Positions 45,923 to 62,500 of a stretch of DNA of 64,000 nucleotides are shown piece by piece (the stretch's first letter is position 1; each line of letters opens with the position of its first letter). The position numbers were made by a program, and so were the translations under genes. Source of the DNA: Cololabis saira. Lineage: Eukaryota; Chordata; Actinopteri; Beloniformes; Belonidae. The notes under the pieces are model-generated. The model was not told the origin of the DNA, did not search any database, and worked only from the letters and a program-made list of their open reading frames with translations. The stretch is taken from positions 26,179,517 to 26,243,516 of the forward strand of contig NC_084587.1 in assembly GCF_033807715.1 (NCBI RefSeq), read 5' to 3'.

Positions 45923-47898
45923 GGTCACGCTGTGAGCAACCTGAACCTAAAAAGAGGGCGCAAGGGCACCAGTAGACTGTTCAGCATACTTCAACGTGGA
46001 TCCAACTACGCCTGTCTGTGTGCTTCTGCTGTTTCCACTCAAGGCTGCAACTCTTGCTGCCAAAGCAAACTGGAAGTGTGCTGGTTGACAAGCCAGTCCA
46101 GGGGGAAAGAAGCACTTAAACAAACCTCTCATTATTTTCTTTTTCACAGCTAACCAGCAGGAAATATAAATATACATAAATATAAACAGACTGAACGCAT
46201 AGATGTGAACAGAGGTGCAAACAGGAGTCAGTGCTGACAATAGGAAGCTCCACAATAATCCTACAGTTGTATAATTCTGCAAGCACAACAGGCCATTAAT
46301 GGTGACACTAGTTTTAAACCATCTGGGTGGAAAAAAACAGAAATGAAAAGACTTAGGCTACTATTTCTTTACACAACACACAGAATAAAGACTTGTGTTG
46401 ATTAGTGATGTCATTGGTTATTCAGTTCTTTTGTCAATTAACTAATACACATCTGCTCATAATGATGACAGCTAACTAACCGCAGGGATTTTTTTCCTGC
46501 TAATTTAAGATAGAACTAATGAAGTGCAGTGACACTGATGAGCTGCTACAGACTCTGGTTCAATTTTACAAGAATTGACATTTCTTGGTGTGCTGGAATA
46601 TCACATAGGAAACGTGAACGACATTCATGGTTTGAAATGAATATAATTACAAGAGAAAATTCATTTCTTTTCCTTTTACCTCCTCAGATTTTCCTCATTT
46701 AGGCTGTATGCAGAGGAGTTTGGCAGAAAATGATGGAAGGGGAGAGTATGCGACACAGCCCGTATTGTCCACCATGTGTTCCTTTCATTGGATCCCCTTG
46801 AGATTGAGGCAAATTTACTCCAAAGCCTCCATTTTCTCGTGAAGTTGGGTGACAAACTTAATCATTTGGAGAAAATTAATTCTGCGCCAACTGTGAGTCC
46901 ATGCAGACACATCCAGTATTCTCTGTGTGAGAGTACAACGAGAAACCCGGTGTGCAAGTTCACAGCTCAAAGAGAAGTGGCTCTGTGTGTGTCTGTTTTT
47001 TATGAAAATAATGAGATTCTATCTGCCACTATCCCTCTTTTGCGTGGATTCACTATGGGCACTTAGCCTAGACAATTACAGGAGTCCAGGACTGTGCAGT
47101 TTAAGGCTTTTTGTTAGGATTCAATATTGGCTATTGGGTATGCATCAATTAACCACACACATAAGGGGGAAAAAACACCCACACCGCTGAAAATCTGCTG
47201 ACAGGCTATTCAAAATATTTGACCAAGTAATTAGAAGCCTCCTTTCTAATGGCCAGGCCATGATGGAATTGAATAATCCAAATCATCTCAACCAGTCACA
47301 AGAATACAATACTGTACAGTCATACCGCTACAAATCATTGCAAGGGTTCTCACACATAGTGTGCAGTCTTTAGTTGCATTTATTGCCTTCAGTCTCCACC
47401 AAGAATTTACAGCGTACTTGTCTCGTGCTCATTGAAATCAAAGAAACTGCAAATCTCCATAAAATATAGCAATAATTTAACCCCATACGTGTATATCTAA
47501 AGGACCAGCCAATTACACAGACACATGTGTGATGCTCAATCAGATCCATTGCTCTGTCTCACAGCACTCAAATGGAAAAACTGTCTCAGTATTCTTTTAT
47601 TATTTATAATAAACAAATATTTAAAAGCAAGTCTCAGCATATTAGATTGAATTTACATAAGCCTAAGGTCACTAACTCCTTTATATCACTAAACGCATTG
47701 CACTGCACTTCAGAATAGCGAATTTAGAGTTTTATTTGAATTTTTTTTACCTTTTTGTAGAGACACACCGCCATTGAGAAAGCTCGACATCATGAGATCG
47801 GGACATTTCCTATTGTTCCACGGCTTTTACTCCGAGTACAATAATAAAAGTATACAATATAAGCCGAAAGAGCAGAAACTTTGTGTGCCGCTCTTACC

Positions 47899-48000
47899 GG
47901 GGAGCAGCACCCATTCATCCCCCAGCGAGGCTCACTCCGGGTCCGCGCTGCGCTCCGAGCCGCGGCAGCCGCGCTGCTCCATGAGGGGTCCTCCCCTTAA
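47899..48000 (-). promoter_or_regulatory. Candidate cacna1h first exon and CpG-rich promoter area
   Basis: GC- and CpG-rich block unlike the AT-rich flanks. On the minus strand it has a strong donor CCCCG|GTAAGAG (exon end 47899) and another GGA|GTGAGCC (47936). An ATG at 47982 (MEQRGCRGSERSADP) with the 47936 donor, or an ATG just before the 47899 donor, could each splice in frame to exon 2; a non-coding exon is equally possible and agrees with the start at 45922. No TATA box is obvious. 45960-47890 shows no gene. Confidence 0.45.
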
Positions 48001-48148
48001 ACTCACTCCGTTATCCAGAGAAGAAAAAAACGATGGTGAAATACATACATCAATAATGTCAGAGAGATGAGACGCGAGAGTTTGTAATAAATGGGAAAAG
48101 TTAAGTTAAAAACGAACAGGAGGTTTCCCCAGGAGTTTGCGTGCCCCC

Positions 48149-48172
48149 TTCAGCCGCTGGACGCGCAGCGCT
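48149..48172 (+). promoter_or_regulatory. RE1/REST-like half sites
   Basis: TTCAGCCGC (7 of 9 to the left half TTCAGCACC) followed by GCGCAGCGCT (7 of 10 to the right half GGACAGCGCC) with five bases between, against the canonical two. Mammalian CACNA1H is known to be repressed by REST/NRSF. By-eye match only. Confidence 0.25.
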
Positions 48173-48185
48173 GTGTTCAGGTACC

Positions 48186-49190
48186 GGAGTTCAGAGAGGG
48201 AGGGATGGATGGAGGGAGGGAGGGAGGGAGGGAGGGAGGGAGGGATGGAGGGAGAGAGGGAGGGAGAGAGGGAGAGAGGGAGGGAGGGAGGGAGGGAGGG
48301 AGGGAGAGAGAGAGGGAGGGATGGAGGGAGAGAGGGAGGGAGGGAGGGAGGGAGGGAGGGAGAGAGGGAGGGAGAGAGGGGGGAGAGAGGGAGGGAGGGA
48401 GAGAGGGAGGGATGGAGGGATGGAGGGAGGGAGGGAGGGAGGGAGAGAGGGAGGGATGGAGGGATGGAGGGAGGGAGGGAGGGAGGGAGGGAGGGAGAGA
48501 TGGAGGGAGGGAGGGAGGGAGGGATGGAGGGAGGGAGGGAGGGAGGGAGGGAGAGAGGGAGGGATGGAGGGAGGGAGGGAGGGAGGGAGGGAGGGAGGGA
48601 TGGAGGGAGAGAGGGAGGGAGGGAGGGAGGGAGGGAGGGAGGGAGAGAGGGAGGGAGAGAGGGGGGAGAGAGGGAGGGAGAAGAGAGGGAGGGATGGGGG
48701 AGGGAGGGAGGGAAAGGGGGAGGGAGGGAGAAGAGATGGAGGGATGGGGAGGGAGGGATGGAGGGAAAGGGGGAGGGAGGGAGAAGAGAGGGAGGGATGG
48801 GGGAGAGAGGGAGAAATGGAGGGAGGGAGGGAAAGGGGGAGAGAGGGAGGGAGGGAGGGAGGGATGGAGGGAAAGAGGGAAGGATGCAGGGGGGATAGAG
48901 GGAGGGATGGAGAGAGGGAGGGAGGGATGGAGGGGGAGAGAGGGAGGGAAAGGGGGAGGGAGGGAGGGATGGAGGGGGAGAGGGAGAAATGGAGGGAGGG
49001 AGGGAGGGAGAGAGGGAGGGATGGGGGAGGGAGGGAGAAATGGAGGGAGGGAGGGATGGATGGATGGATGGATGGATGGATGGAGGGATGGAGGGAGGGA
49101 GAGAGGGAGGACTGGAGGGATGGAGGGAGGACTGGAGGGAGAGAGGGAGGACTGGACGGAGGGAGGGAGGGATTGATGGAGGGACCTGCG
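48186..49190. repeat. (GGGA)n/(GGGAGA)n polypurine minisatellite, about 1 kb
   Basis: Almost pure purine on the plus strand, GGGAGGGA with GAGA and GGATGG variants and a GGAT run at 49056-49085. Begins within about 200 bp of the candidate first exon. Very long frames rich in Arg-Glu-Gly or Pro-Ser on both strands are composition artefacts. Confidence 0.97.
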
Positions 49191-50231
49191 TCAAGCCAGC
49201 CACACAAAATACCCCTAATTTACCTTCAAAATAAGACAGCCCGGTCCAGGAAGTCACACATGCGATTTTGTTTGATGACTATTCCTTTCTAAAAACTGTA
49301 AAATGCACCTGATTAGAGAAAGGACACAAATATCCCCCTTTATACTGTCTTTTATGTCAAAGGCAATCCCGAGATAAAGCCTATTAAGTAGCTATTTTTT
49401 ATTATTTATATTTTTTTTTCCTAATTTAATTATATTATAATTACTAGCCTACGTCTGTGGCAGAAAGGATCTTATGTAACCCACCCGCCCACATACTGTC
49501 AAGTACTTTCATTTTGTACTTGGAGTCCAAATTTCCAAATTTCCAAATTCCAAAAGTTGGAGATTTTGACTAGAACACCTTCCAGGGTCAGATCTAGAGA
49601 TGTCAGATAAACCTCACATACCCCAACTTCAGGGCCCAGTTGTTCAAAGGTAATCCGGTCGGATTTTGGATAATGGGTTTTATGTTATGTATCGGTTTGG
49701 TGTTTGGAACCCCAGAATGCAGAGACAGAGACAAAGTCAGTTTTAACGTGTTTATTGGTAAACACAGCGTTTCCAAAAACGGAGAACGAGGCAGGTGAAA
49801 GTGGCGGAGGACAGGGCTGAGCACGGGTAGACGCTGAAGCACACGCAGAGTGATCAGGCACGGCAGAGAGGCACCCCGGTATCTGCACAAAATCCCAGGA
49901 ATGCTTAAGAGTGAAGACTGTACACAAAAGTCACTAGAAACTACCATACCAGTTGCAACAGAATAATCTGGCACAGGCGTGGTGTCTTGGCCAGGCTTTA
50001 TAGATTGTCTGGGATGAGAACCAGGTGTGCCTTGTTGAGCATGCATGCCTGACCACGCCCTCCGCTGCACATGCTGCCAGGGAGAGAGAAAGGGGTGGAG
50101 GGAAAAAGGAAAACAGAGACTTCCAAAAACAAACCAAACACCAACAAAATGTAGCCATGACAGTACCCCCCGCCCCTCAACAGACGCCACCTGGCGGCCT
50201 ACCAGGCTTGTCAGGAAAGTCCCGATAAAAG

Positions 50232-50747
50232 TCACGCAGGAGGTCCTGGCCCAAAATCAAGGAGCGGGACACCCAGGGCCGCTCCTCCGGACCCTACCCC
50301 GAGGTACTGAAACCCCCGGCCCCCGTCTGTTACCCTCAGATGGTGGAGTCCAGTAACGAAGTCCACTGCAATGTGGGACCAGGGGCGATGAGGAACAGGC
50401 AAGGAGCGTAGAAGACCAGCAGGCATTTAATGGGAAGACTTAGCACGAGCACAGACCGAGCAGGCAGAGAAAAACTCTCTGGTGTCAGCAGTGATGGTGG
50501 GCCACCAAAAACGCTCCTGGAGCAGGGTGAGGGTCCGGTGGAAACCCGGGTGGCACGCCACCTTGGAAGCATGCCCCCACTGGAGCACAGAAAACCTGGC
50601 AGATAGCGGAACAAACATCCGGTTTGGTGGGGCAGCTCTAAGGGGAAGGCTTGCCACGTTGAGCCTTTTGAACCTCCCGCACGATCTCTCATCTGGCAGC
50701 CTCAACCACACAGGAGGACGGGAGGATGGTTTCCTCAGGTGAGTCAT
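50232..50747 (-). pseudogene. Integrase N-terminal remnant
   Basis: Zinc-binding HHCC region ([12 protein letters not shown]...CSVCARAK) and the start of the catalytic core ([12 protein letters not shown]) in shifted frames. The remainder of the DDE core is absent; the sequence passes straight to the polypurine tract, implying an internal deletion. Confidence 0.8.
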
Positions 50748-51361
50748 CTACGGGGGGGGTAAATTGGCGGGACAAGGCGTCGGGCTTAATATTCCGAGAA
50801 CCGGGGCGGTAGGTCAGGGTGAACTTGAAGCAACCCAGGAACAGCGCCCACCGAGCCTGGCGTGAGTTCAATCGCCGAGCCGACTGCAGGTAAAAGAGGT
50901 TCTTGTGGTCCGTCCATACCACAAAAGGGTGTGTGGCCCCATCCAGCCAATGTCTCCACTCCTGTAGAGCGAGGACCACAGCCAGTAGTTCCCTGTCGCC
51001 CACGTCGTAATTCCTCTCTGCTGTTGAGAGCCGACGAGAAAAAAAAGCTGCAGGGGTGAATCTTTTGGTCTTTAGGGGAACACTGAGAGAGCACAGCACC
51101 AACGCCAGTGTCGGAGGCGTCGACTTTCACCACGAACTGAAGAGAGGGATCTGGATGGGTAAGCACAGGTGCAGAGGTGAACAGGCCCTTTAAACGTTTA
51201 AATGCAGCGTCAGCTGCTTCAGACCAGACAAAGGGGAGTTTAGAGGAGGTCAACTGAGTCAGCGGCATGGCTACCTGACTGTAATTGCGGATGAACCTCC
51301 TATAGAAGTTTGAAACCCCAAAAACCTCTGCAGTTGCTTTCTGGTGGAAGGGATCGGCCAC
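50689..51361 (-). pseudogene. RT connection and RNase H remnant
   Basis: [20 protein letters not shown] and [14 protein letters not shown], then after a frameshift near 51060 the RNase H part ([33 protein letters not shown]). Inactive as it stands. Confidence 0.85.
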
Positions 51362-52217
51362 TCAGCAACTGCCTGTACCTTGGCCGGATCCGCCCCCAAC
51401 TGTCCCTTCTCCACCATGAAACCCAGGAAACTGACTGAAGCGGCATGGAAATCGCACTTCTCCACCTTTACAAAAAGCCTGTTCTCCAATAGTCTTCGCA
51501 GCACCAGTCTCACATGTAGCACATGTTCATCAACGTCTCTGAAAAAGATCAAAATGTCATCCAGGTATACAAACACAAATCTGTCAAGCATATCCCTTAA
51601 AACATCATTAATGAGTGCTTGGAAAACGACTGGGGCATTGGTTAAACCGAAGGGCATGACCAAATATTCAAAGTGGCCGAGTGGAGTGTTGAAAGCCGTC
51701 TTCCACTCATCTCCTCCTTGATTCTGATCAGGTGATATGCGTTGCGGAGATCTAATTTGGAAAAGATGGTGGATTGATGCAGGGGACCAAAAGCGGAATC
51801 TATAAGGGGAAGTGGGTACTTATTCTTGACAGTGATGTCATTCAGGCCTCTGAAGTCTATACAAAGGCGCAATGACTTCTCAACAAAGAAAAATCCCGCT
51901 CCGACGGGTGAGGAGAAGGGACAGATGAGGCCTGCAGCTAGGGAGTCTGTGATGTACTGCTCCATGGACTCCCTTTCAGGTTTGGACAAGTTGTAAAGCT
52001 TCTCGGACGGAAGAGGGGAGCCCGGGAATAACTCAATAGCACAATCATAGGGTCGATGTGGAGGCAGAGAAAGTGCTCTGTCCTTACTGAAAACCTCTTT
52101 GAGGTCATGATACACTTGGGGAACGTTAGACAAGTCTATGGGGTCTGGAGGCGCAGGAGATGAGGGGACCCTAGAGGGGATGGCTGAATGTAGTGAGAGT
52201 GGCAGAATGTACTCCAA
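51271..52217 (-). pseudogene. Reverse transcriptase remnant
   Basis: [20 protein letters not shown] in one frame, then [13 protein letters not shown] and the catalytic YLDD (in [10 protein letters not shown]) in another; the shift lies near 51715. The frame is lost again near 51330. Confidence 0.85.
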
Positions 52218-52387
52218 TTGATGATGGAATATGCGGACCAGTCAATGTGGGGGTTGTGCAACTTGAGCCAGTGGAGCAGCAGAAGACGGTGAGTTGGTCC
52301 AGGCAGCAGGAGGGAGGAGAGCCGGTCTTCCTATCCCCTCCCTACGTCTTTCTCGTAGCCTGTTATCGAGACGGATGGCTAAGGAAA

Positions 52388-53092
52388 TCAGTTCATCCAG
52401 AGACTCGGTCTCATCACTGCAGCTAGTTCATCTTTGATTTTATCGGCTAATCCCTTAAAAAAGATGCTCTGTAAAGCGGTTTCCCATCCACTCTCAGCTG
52501 CCAGAATGCGGAAATCAATGGCGTATTGGGAGACCGGAGCAGAACCTTGGCGTAGGGAAAGGAGCCAATTACCAGCCTCCTTACCCTGGACCGGGTGATC
52601 AAACACTTTCTGCATCTCTGAGACAAAGGAGTGATAAAATTGAATGACCGCGGAATTATTGGAGATGGCTAAAGCCGAAGAGGACGCCCGGTCAGACAAC
52701 AAACTCATGACAAAGGCTATTTTAGAATTATCAGTAGCATAGGTCTGGAACTGCTGATTGAACACAAGAGAACACTGGTGCAGGAACTGGCTACATGTCC
52801 CTAGCTCACCCAAATACCTGGCCGGAGTGGGGATGAAGGGTTCACGGGAAAAGCTGGGTGAAGGGGCTGAAGGAACTGCAGCGGGAGCTGAAGAGGCTTG
52901 TGTATTCCCGTGAGGAGCCAGGTTGGAGAGCTGGGTGACAATCTGATCCATACGACTGCCAAGCTGGGACACATTGGCGGTGAGGTTCTGAACAGAGTCC
53001 ATCACTTCGTGGATTGCCTTTTCTTGTTGGCCAACACGAGCCCCTTGAAGTGCCAGAGCCTGCCGAAAACTGTCTGTCTCTGTGGGGTCCAT
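52388..53092 (-). pseudogene. gag-like ORF of the gypsy element
   Basis: ATG at 53092, just inside the 5' LTR. Coiled N-terminal part followed by a retrotransposon-gag-type capsid region (PARYLGEL..CSQFLHQCSLV, ...NWLLSLRQGSAPVSQYAIDF). The open frame ends at 52388 before any zinc knuckle or protease, so it is truncated. Confidence 0.75.
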
Positions 53093-53157
53093 TGTTGGCC
53101 AGATTATTCTGTGACGTATCGGTTTGGTGTTTGGAACCCCAGAATGCAGAGACAAAG

Positions 53158-53548
53158 GCTGCATACTCAATAGTATGCACTATCCATACTCATTCCGGAG
53201 AAATGTATTAGTGTGGATTGATGGACACTAGCTAAGCAGAAACTTCCCACAATGCAATGCAGCGGTGTTTGGTTGCTAAGTGATACGTATATGTCATAAG
53301 TATAATATTAAGTATAATATTATAATATTCGTATATAATATTATATAATGTCATCTTGTTTCAGCTAGGATAAATAGCGAAATAGGAAATAGCGGAGCGG
53401 TGCTGCTGCTGCTCCCAACGGCAGGATGTGACGTGTGCGCTCTTAATAGTACGTCCGAATGAATGCACACTACTGATATTTACTCAAAAGTGTGCCGAAT
53501 TTAAGTATACTTTTTAGTATATACTGTTTAATATGGCATTTCGGACAC
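53158..53548. mobile_element. About 390-bp insertion in the 5' LTR
   Basis: The 3' LTR reads GAGACAAAGTCAG; in the 5' LTR the same site is split as GACAAAG...AAAGTCAG, giving an apparent 4-bp AAAG duplication around 390 bp of extra sequence. No clean terminal inverted repeats; CAATAGTATGCACT and CAGTAGTGTGCATT are inverted internal similarities. Probably a MITE. Confidence 0.6.
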
Positions 53549-54604
53549 ACCGAAAGTCAGTTTTAACGTGTTTATTGGTAAACACGGCAGGTGAAGCTGG
53601 CCGAGGTGAAGGTGGCCGAGGACAGGGCTGAGCACGGGTAGACGCTGAAACACACGCAGAGTGATCAGGCACGGCAGAGAGGCACCCCGGTATCTGCACA
53701 AAATCCCAGGAATGATTAAGAGTGAAGACTGTACACAAAAGTCATTAGAAACTGAAGCCACTACCATACCAGCTGCGATGGAATAATCTGGCACAGGTGT
53801 GGTGTCTTGGCCAGGCTTTATAGATTGTCTGGGATGAGAACCAGGTGTGCCTTGTTGAGCATGCCAGCCTGACCACGCCCTCCGCTGCACATGCTGCAAG
53901 GGAGAGACAAAGGGGTTGGGGGGAAAAAGAAAAACAGAGCCTTCCAAAAACAAAACAAACACCAACAAAATGTAGCCATGACATTTTGGTTCAAAACCAA
54001 AAACAGATCGCATTAGAACACGTAATCCAATCTCGGTTTTGGTCTGGATAAAACCCACAGTTTGGGTTGTTGGACAACTTTGATCCAAAAAAAACTGATT
54101 ATTCTGATCCCAGCACTACGACAGATAACGACATAGTTAATTTGAGATCTCAAGAAAACAAAACCTACGACGCCATAAATGGTCATACATACATACATTT
54201 TATTTCCTGCGTTTTCCTGTGTAAAATTAGGTCGTTATCAAAAGAAAACAGAAGAATTAAAATGTTTGTAGGCTATGTATGTATGACCCTTTAGGGCTTC
54301 TGTAAAAATCAAACAAAAGAGTGTTCAGTTCTTTTTGTTTCTTCAACTAAATACACTTTTAGTTACCCCATCCTCGCTATTCTACAGTACCTGTTTGTTT
54401 TTACACACCTAGTGGCCTTCAGTGTGATATGCAGTCTAATTTAGAGTGCTCATTATCAAGATTTGGTCATCTTGAAAATGTGGATTTGGATCACACTGAT
54501 CCAATCCTACTTTGCTATGAACAAGTGGGATAAAACTGACACGGATTACGTGATCCTTTTCAAAATCCGGACAGTTTTTATCTTTTGAAAAACTGGGCCC
54601 AGGT

Positions 54605-58520
<3,916 letters not shown>

Positions 58521-58528
58521 TAGTCCAG

Positions 58529-59557
58529 GGGCCTGTACTACGAAGCGGGATTTGGGGTTAGCGAGGTAACTTCAGGTTTAACCCTGGGTTTTCAGGACTA
58601 CGACGGTGGTTCACTTCTTACCGGGGTACATCGCCATGGTAACTTATGCTGAACAGCTAACCTGCTCTGGAGCAGGTTATGTTCGAGATACAGATCGCCG
58701 GGTATAAAAGCACCGCCCACTGACCAATCAGCTCTCTTGGAAAATGGCATGCCCTTTCGAAGAGAATCCAGTGGAGCTCGGTGCGCGGATCGTGAGAGGA
58801 TCCCTCCGATCTTCTTCTTGTCATTTTTTTTTCTGTTTGCTGCAAGTAATGTCAATGCTATTTCATTGTGCTTTTGTATACTGATATCATCCTAAAACAG
58901 AGAGTGATAGAAACACTAAAGCCTTGTACTTGTTGTACTTCTAAGATATGAAAGTGAGCCTACTTACCGCTTTGAATTATGTTTTTATATTTATTTTTTA
59001 TTTGCTCCCATGTGCGTTTCACTCCGCTGGGGTTGCAGCTGAAGGAATGAGGCTACAATTGTCATACACGCCATACGAATACATCTAAGCAACACATGCA
59101 TTTAACAGAATAGACAACTGTAATTATAGTCAGATCTACTTATGCCCTAATGATGGGGCAGTGATGTTTATATCCCTATGAACTTACGCATTTATACAGT
59201 CAGCGATCTTTTGCCAGCTGTCTTTCCTGCATTTTGCAGCTGCAACTGTGTTGCTTTTTGCCTGTATTATATGCCTATACTCATCATATTTCCGTAAAAT
59301 TATTGTTTGCTCTTCGCTCCTGAAATAAGCGGCTCTGACAGCGGACTTCACCATGCTTGCGATTGGTCATGCGCTGAAAACACCGCCCCTTTTATGTGCA
59401 CGCGCTCATATCCAGATTGGAGAAACCTGGGTTGATATACCGAGTTGATAACCACCGTCGTGTGACCGCTTAGCGTGATTGGAATTGTCCCGCTTAGTGA
59501 ATCTGGATAAGGAAAAGATATCCTGGGTATGTTGAACTTGCTTCGTAGTACAGGCCC
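58529..59557. mobile_element. 1,029-bp TIR element (GGGCCTGTACTACGAAGC ends)
   Basis: GGGCCTGTACTACGAAGC at the left and its reverse complement at the right (ending 59557); CAG on both sides (58526-58528, 59558-59560) is a possible 3-bp target duplication, suggesting a Harbinger-type element. No transposase seen. The family is common in teleosts. Confidence 0.8.
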
Positions 59558-59559
59558 CA

Positions 59560-62500
59560 GGTGGGGCCCACGTGGACATACTGGCTGAGAATTAGTGGTC
59601 GTTTTCAGAAACCTCAGGTTGAAGTTGTGAAACAAAGTTCTGTCAGAGCACTTTAATGTAAAAGATTTCCTCGTGAAATAACATTTTATAAAAGCTTGAA
59701 ATGGGAGATCACACTTATCTCAGTAAGTGGGCAGCTGTAAGATGCAAGGAAGAGAGAAAGTTAGAAGATTAAGCAAAACACTTGGGATGCATGTTGGGTT
59801 TTGACATCTGAGTTACTCAGGACGTCCATGTTTCTATTTTGCCTGTGGATTCAGAGTTTCCTCGACCAAGTCAACAGTTTAAGGGTAGAGGATGTCCTTT
59901 GCCACACAGAACATAATGCCCCTTCAGATAATTAATTTCCTCAAGGGCCGCTGCCTTTCCTTCATGTCTTAGATGTTTCCCTGCTCCAACACACATGACT
60001 CAAACGAACAAATCACCACCAGCTTGTCATTGAAGTCTGCACAAATCCGGTAACGAGCACGGTGTGTTGGAGCAAGGAAACATCAAAAACATGCAGACCA
60101 GTGACCCTGGAGGACCTGAACAGGAGAACGCTGGCTTTGATCTTGTATCGCTAGATAAAAATACAACTGTTAGCTTTATTGTTCCGGCTCAGCTGCAGCT
60201 CCCCTGCGTTTGTGGGATTAGTTGATTAAGAGAGCAAAAAATTGTAAAAAAAAAAAAAAGTGTGGACTGTGGATCAAAAGAAAGTTGTAGACAAAGTCAT
60301 GATTATTTAATACCATCTCATTTTTAAATGGTATTTTGTCTCTGTTCACGTTTTTGACACTATCACAGTGCAAGTCAATGTTTAGAAATGTAATAATTCA
60401 GATTCAGATTCAGATTCAGATTGCTTTTATTTGCCATTTGTGTAAAACACATAGGAAATTGTCACATTGGTAACAGTGTGCGCACTCGGAATATTATTTT
60501 CACGTATAAATAAATAAATCACAGACACAACACCACAGTGAAGGAATAAACAAAAATATAATACTTATAAAGCTAATTAGAAATCAGAAACATGACTGTG
60601 AAATGTGGAAATGTGAATTTGATGAGTTTAACTCTGCTGTTTATAAATATGGGACTGAATAAATGGTGAGGATTATATTAAATTATTTTGATTATCTCAA
60701 ATTGTCATAATTGATCATAATTAGTGTAGTAGTCAATTTTTCAAAGCGTTGCTGCAAACAGACAGCATTTATAGAACGTTTTTCTCACACTGTTTACTAC
60801 TCAGAGCACTTCCACATTACAAGCCACATTCATCCATTCACATGCACGCATTCACTGATATAATTCTTTAACCTTTGTGCTGTTTCAGCAGTGTTTTTTC
60901 TGTCATACAAGAGGCCGACAAACACTCACATGAGCCACAAATGCTCCCTGCAGAATTTATAGCAAAGCAGTCAAAGGCATACATCCTGTAACTCTCCACC
61001 CCGGAGATCTACGGTCCCAACAGCTTCAAGGTGATCATCAAAATGAATGTCACCAATTCAGTTTCTGGCCGGATGTGAAATACAGTTACAATTCCCCTTT
61101 CTGTTGCAGAGTTATGGCTTTGAAAAATTACTAGACAGGTTTCTTCTTTGGGCGTCACATTGCAGCAACACTGACCTCCTGTTCTCCTTATGTGTCTAAA
61201 ATGTTACAACTTCATTTTTTTAGCACATTTGCGTAAACATTTATTACATGGTGCATGAGTCACGTTTTGAGTTTTGTGTTTTGTGAGGTCCCAGTCACCC
61301 TGACCTTTGAGAGTCGAAATCTAATTCTAAATCTTTGCTGAAAATCTGAAAAAGCTCCACCAAGGTTTTCCCATATAAAATATAAAGGCATGCATAAACT
61401 GAAAAGTGGGCTCAAAATACAGTAGTTCCTGGATGTGACTCCAGCTCTATGGGTATGCCACTTCATTTGCTGTCAGACTCTCTGTCACATTCTTTTTTGT
61501 GTGCTTGCATCGAGGTGAAGGCAGTTGCTGAAAGTGCTGGAATAACAACTTTTCCTGGAGGATTTTCCACCACTGCGCTATCAGAAGTGATGTGCACGCC
61601 TGCAAGCGAGTCTGCATTTGAAACACTGCTCTCTCTTAGAGAGACTATGTAGAGAAAATCTGTCGATCTAAACACCTGCCCCTTATCTTTTTGGCTTTTA
61701 GGTCCCCCTCCTGCTCCACATGTAAGGGCATGGGGCCCAGATCTGGATACCTGGAGGGGTTCTCCTGTGGTGTCTTGTCCATCAGTTTCGCATGGCAGTT
61801 TCTGTGCATCAAACAATCAAACATGTTCCATTAAACCCCACAGATGCTTTTTCCAGATCGAAATGTGAGGAGCCAACAGATGGGTCACTGCTGTGGTGTT
61901 CCTGAGCAGTTTTCTGCAGCATCCAGCAGGAGAAGAGCACCACATACAGGGAATGTCATTATCACTGGAGCTTACGATGTTTAGACAGGCGGTGCATTAA
62001 CATCTGCATGAAAGTCATGACCCAAAGTTTCCATTGTAACATGATGATCCTTATTATCCACTCAACTTTTTAGTGGCTTTAATGTTGTAATAACCTTTAG
62101 TTAAAATATGTTGCTATTGATCAGGGGATCTTCGTATATGACGAGCAAATCCACCATGAATGTGACTAAAAGCTGAGATGAAAATGTTCACCCATAGTGG
62201 GGAAACACCTTGCAACATCCAGTTAACACCCACAACAGACTGTTTTAACTCTCACAATTAAAATTCACATCAAAGATGTATGCCAACATCGTTTAAAATA
62301 ATTAGGACAAATCCAACCACACATAAGATCCCTGCAGCTAATTTCTTACTCCCCTGTAGAGGAAACTGGTTAGGCTTGTAACGAGCCTGGGTGCGCATGT
62401 GTGTTTGTGCGCGCGTCAGTTGTCACGGGTTGTTATTGGGTCTCCCTGGCTGTGTGTTTCCTCTACCACTCTCATTTGGTTTAACTCTCCTTCCTGCACA

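Larger units (their letters stand above)
49687..53983 (-). mobile_element. Degenerate Ty3/gypsy LTR retrotransposon
   Basis: In minus sense: 5' LTR (53983-53113, interrupted), gag, RT, RNase H, truncated integrase, a polypurine tract (50183-50163), 3' LTR (50162-49687). LTRs start TGTCATGGCTACATTTTG and share ...CCAAACACCAAACCGATAC near the end; each is about 475 bp without the insertion. The internal part is only about 2.95 kb, shorter than usual for the family, with several frameshifts and missing parts. Confidence 0.88.
49632..54600. mobile_element. MITE-like element split by a retrotransposon
   Basis: Left end GGGCCCAGTTGTTCAAAGG (49632) and right end TTTTGAAAAACTGGGCCC (to 54600) are inverted, with further similarity inward (CGGATTTTG on each side). 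About 55 bp lies left and 617 bp right of the gypsy insertion. Target duplication not clear. Confidence 0.6.

Noticed and set aside
47774..48070. Plus-strand 98-codon ORF in the GC-rich block
   Set aside because: It overlaps the candidate first exon and promoter on the minus strand, has no recognisable motif, and its openness follows from GC content.
48091..49292. Very long open frames (338-383 codons) on both strands
   Set aside because: They translate the GGGA repeat into Arg-Glu-Gly or Pro-Ser strings in several frames at once; no domain or splice context.
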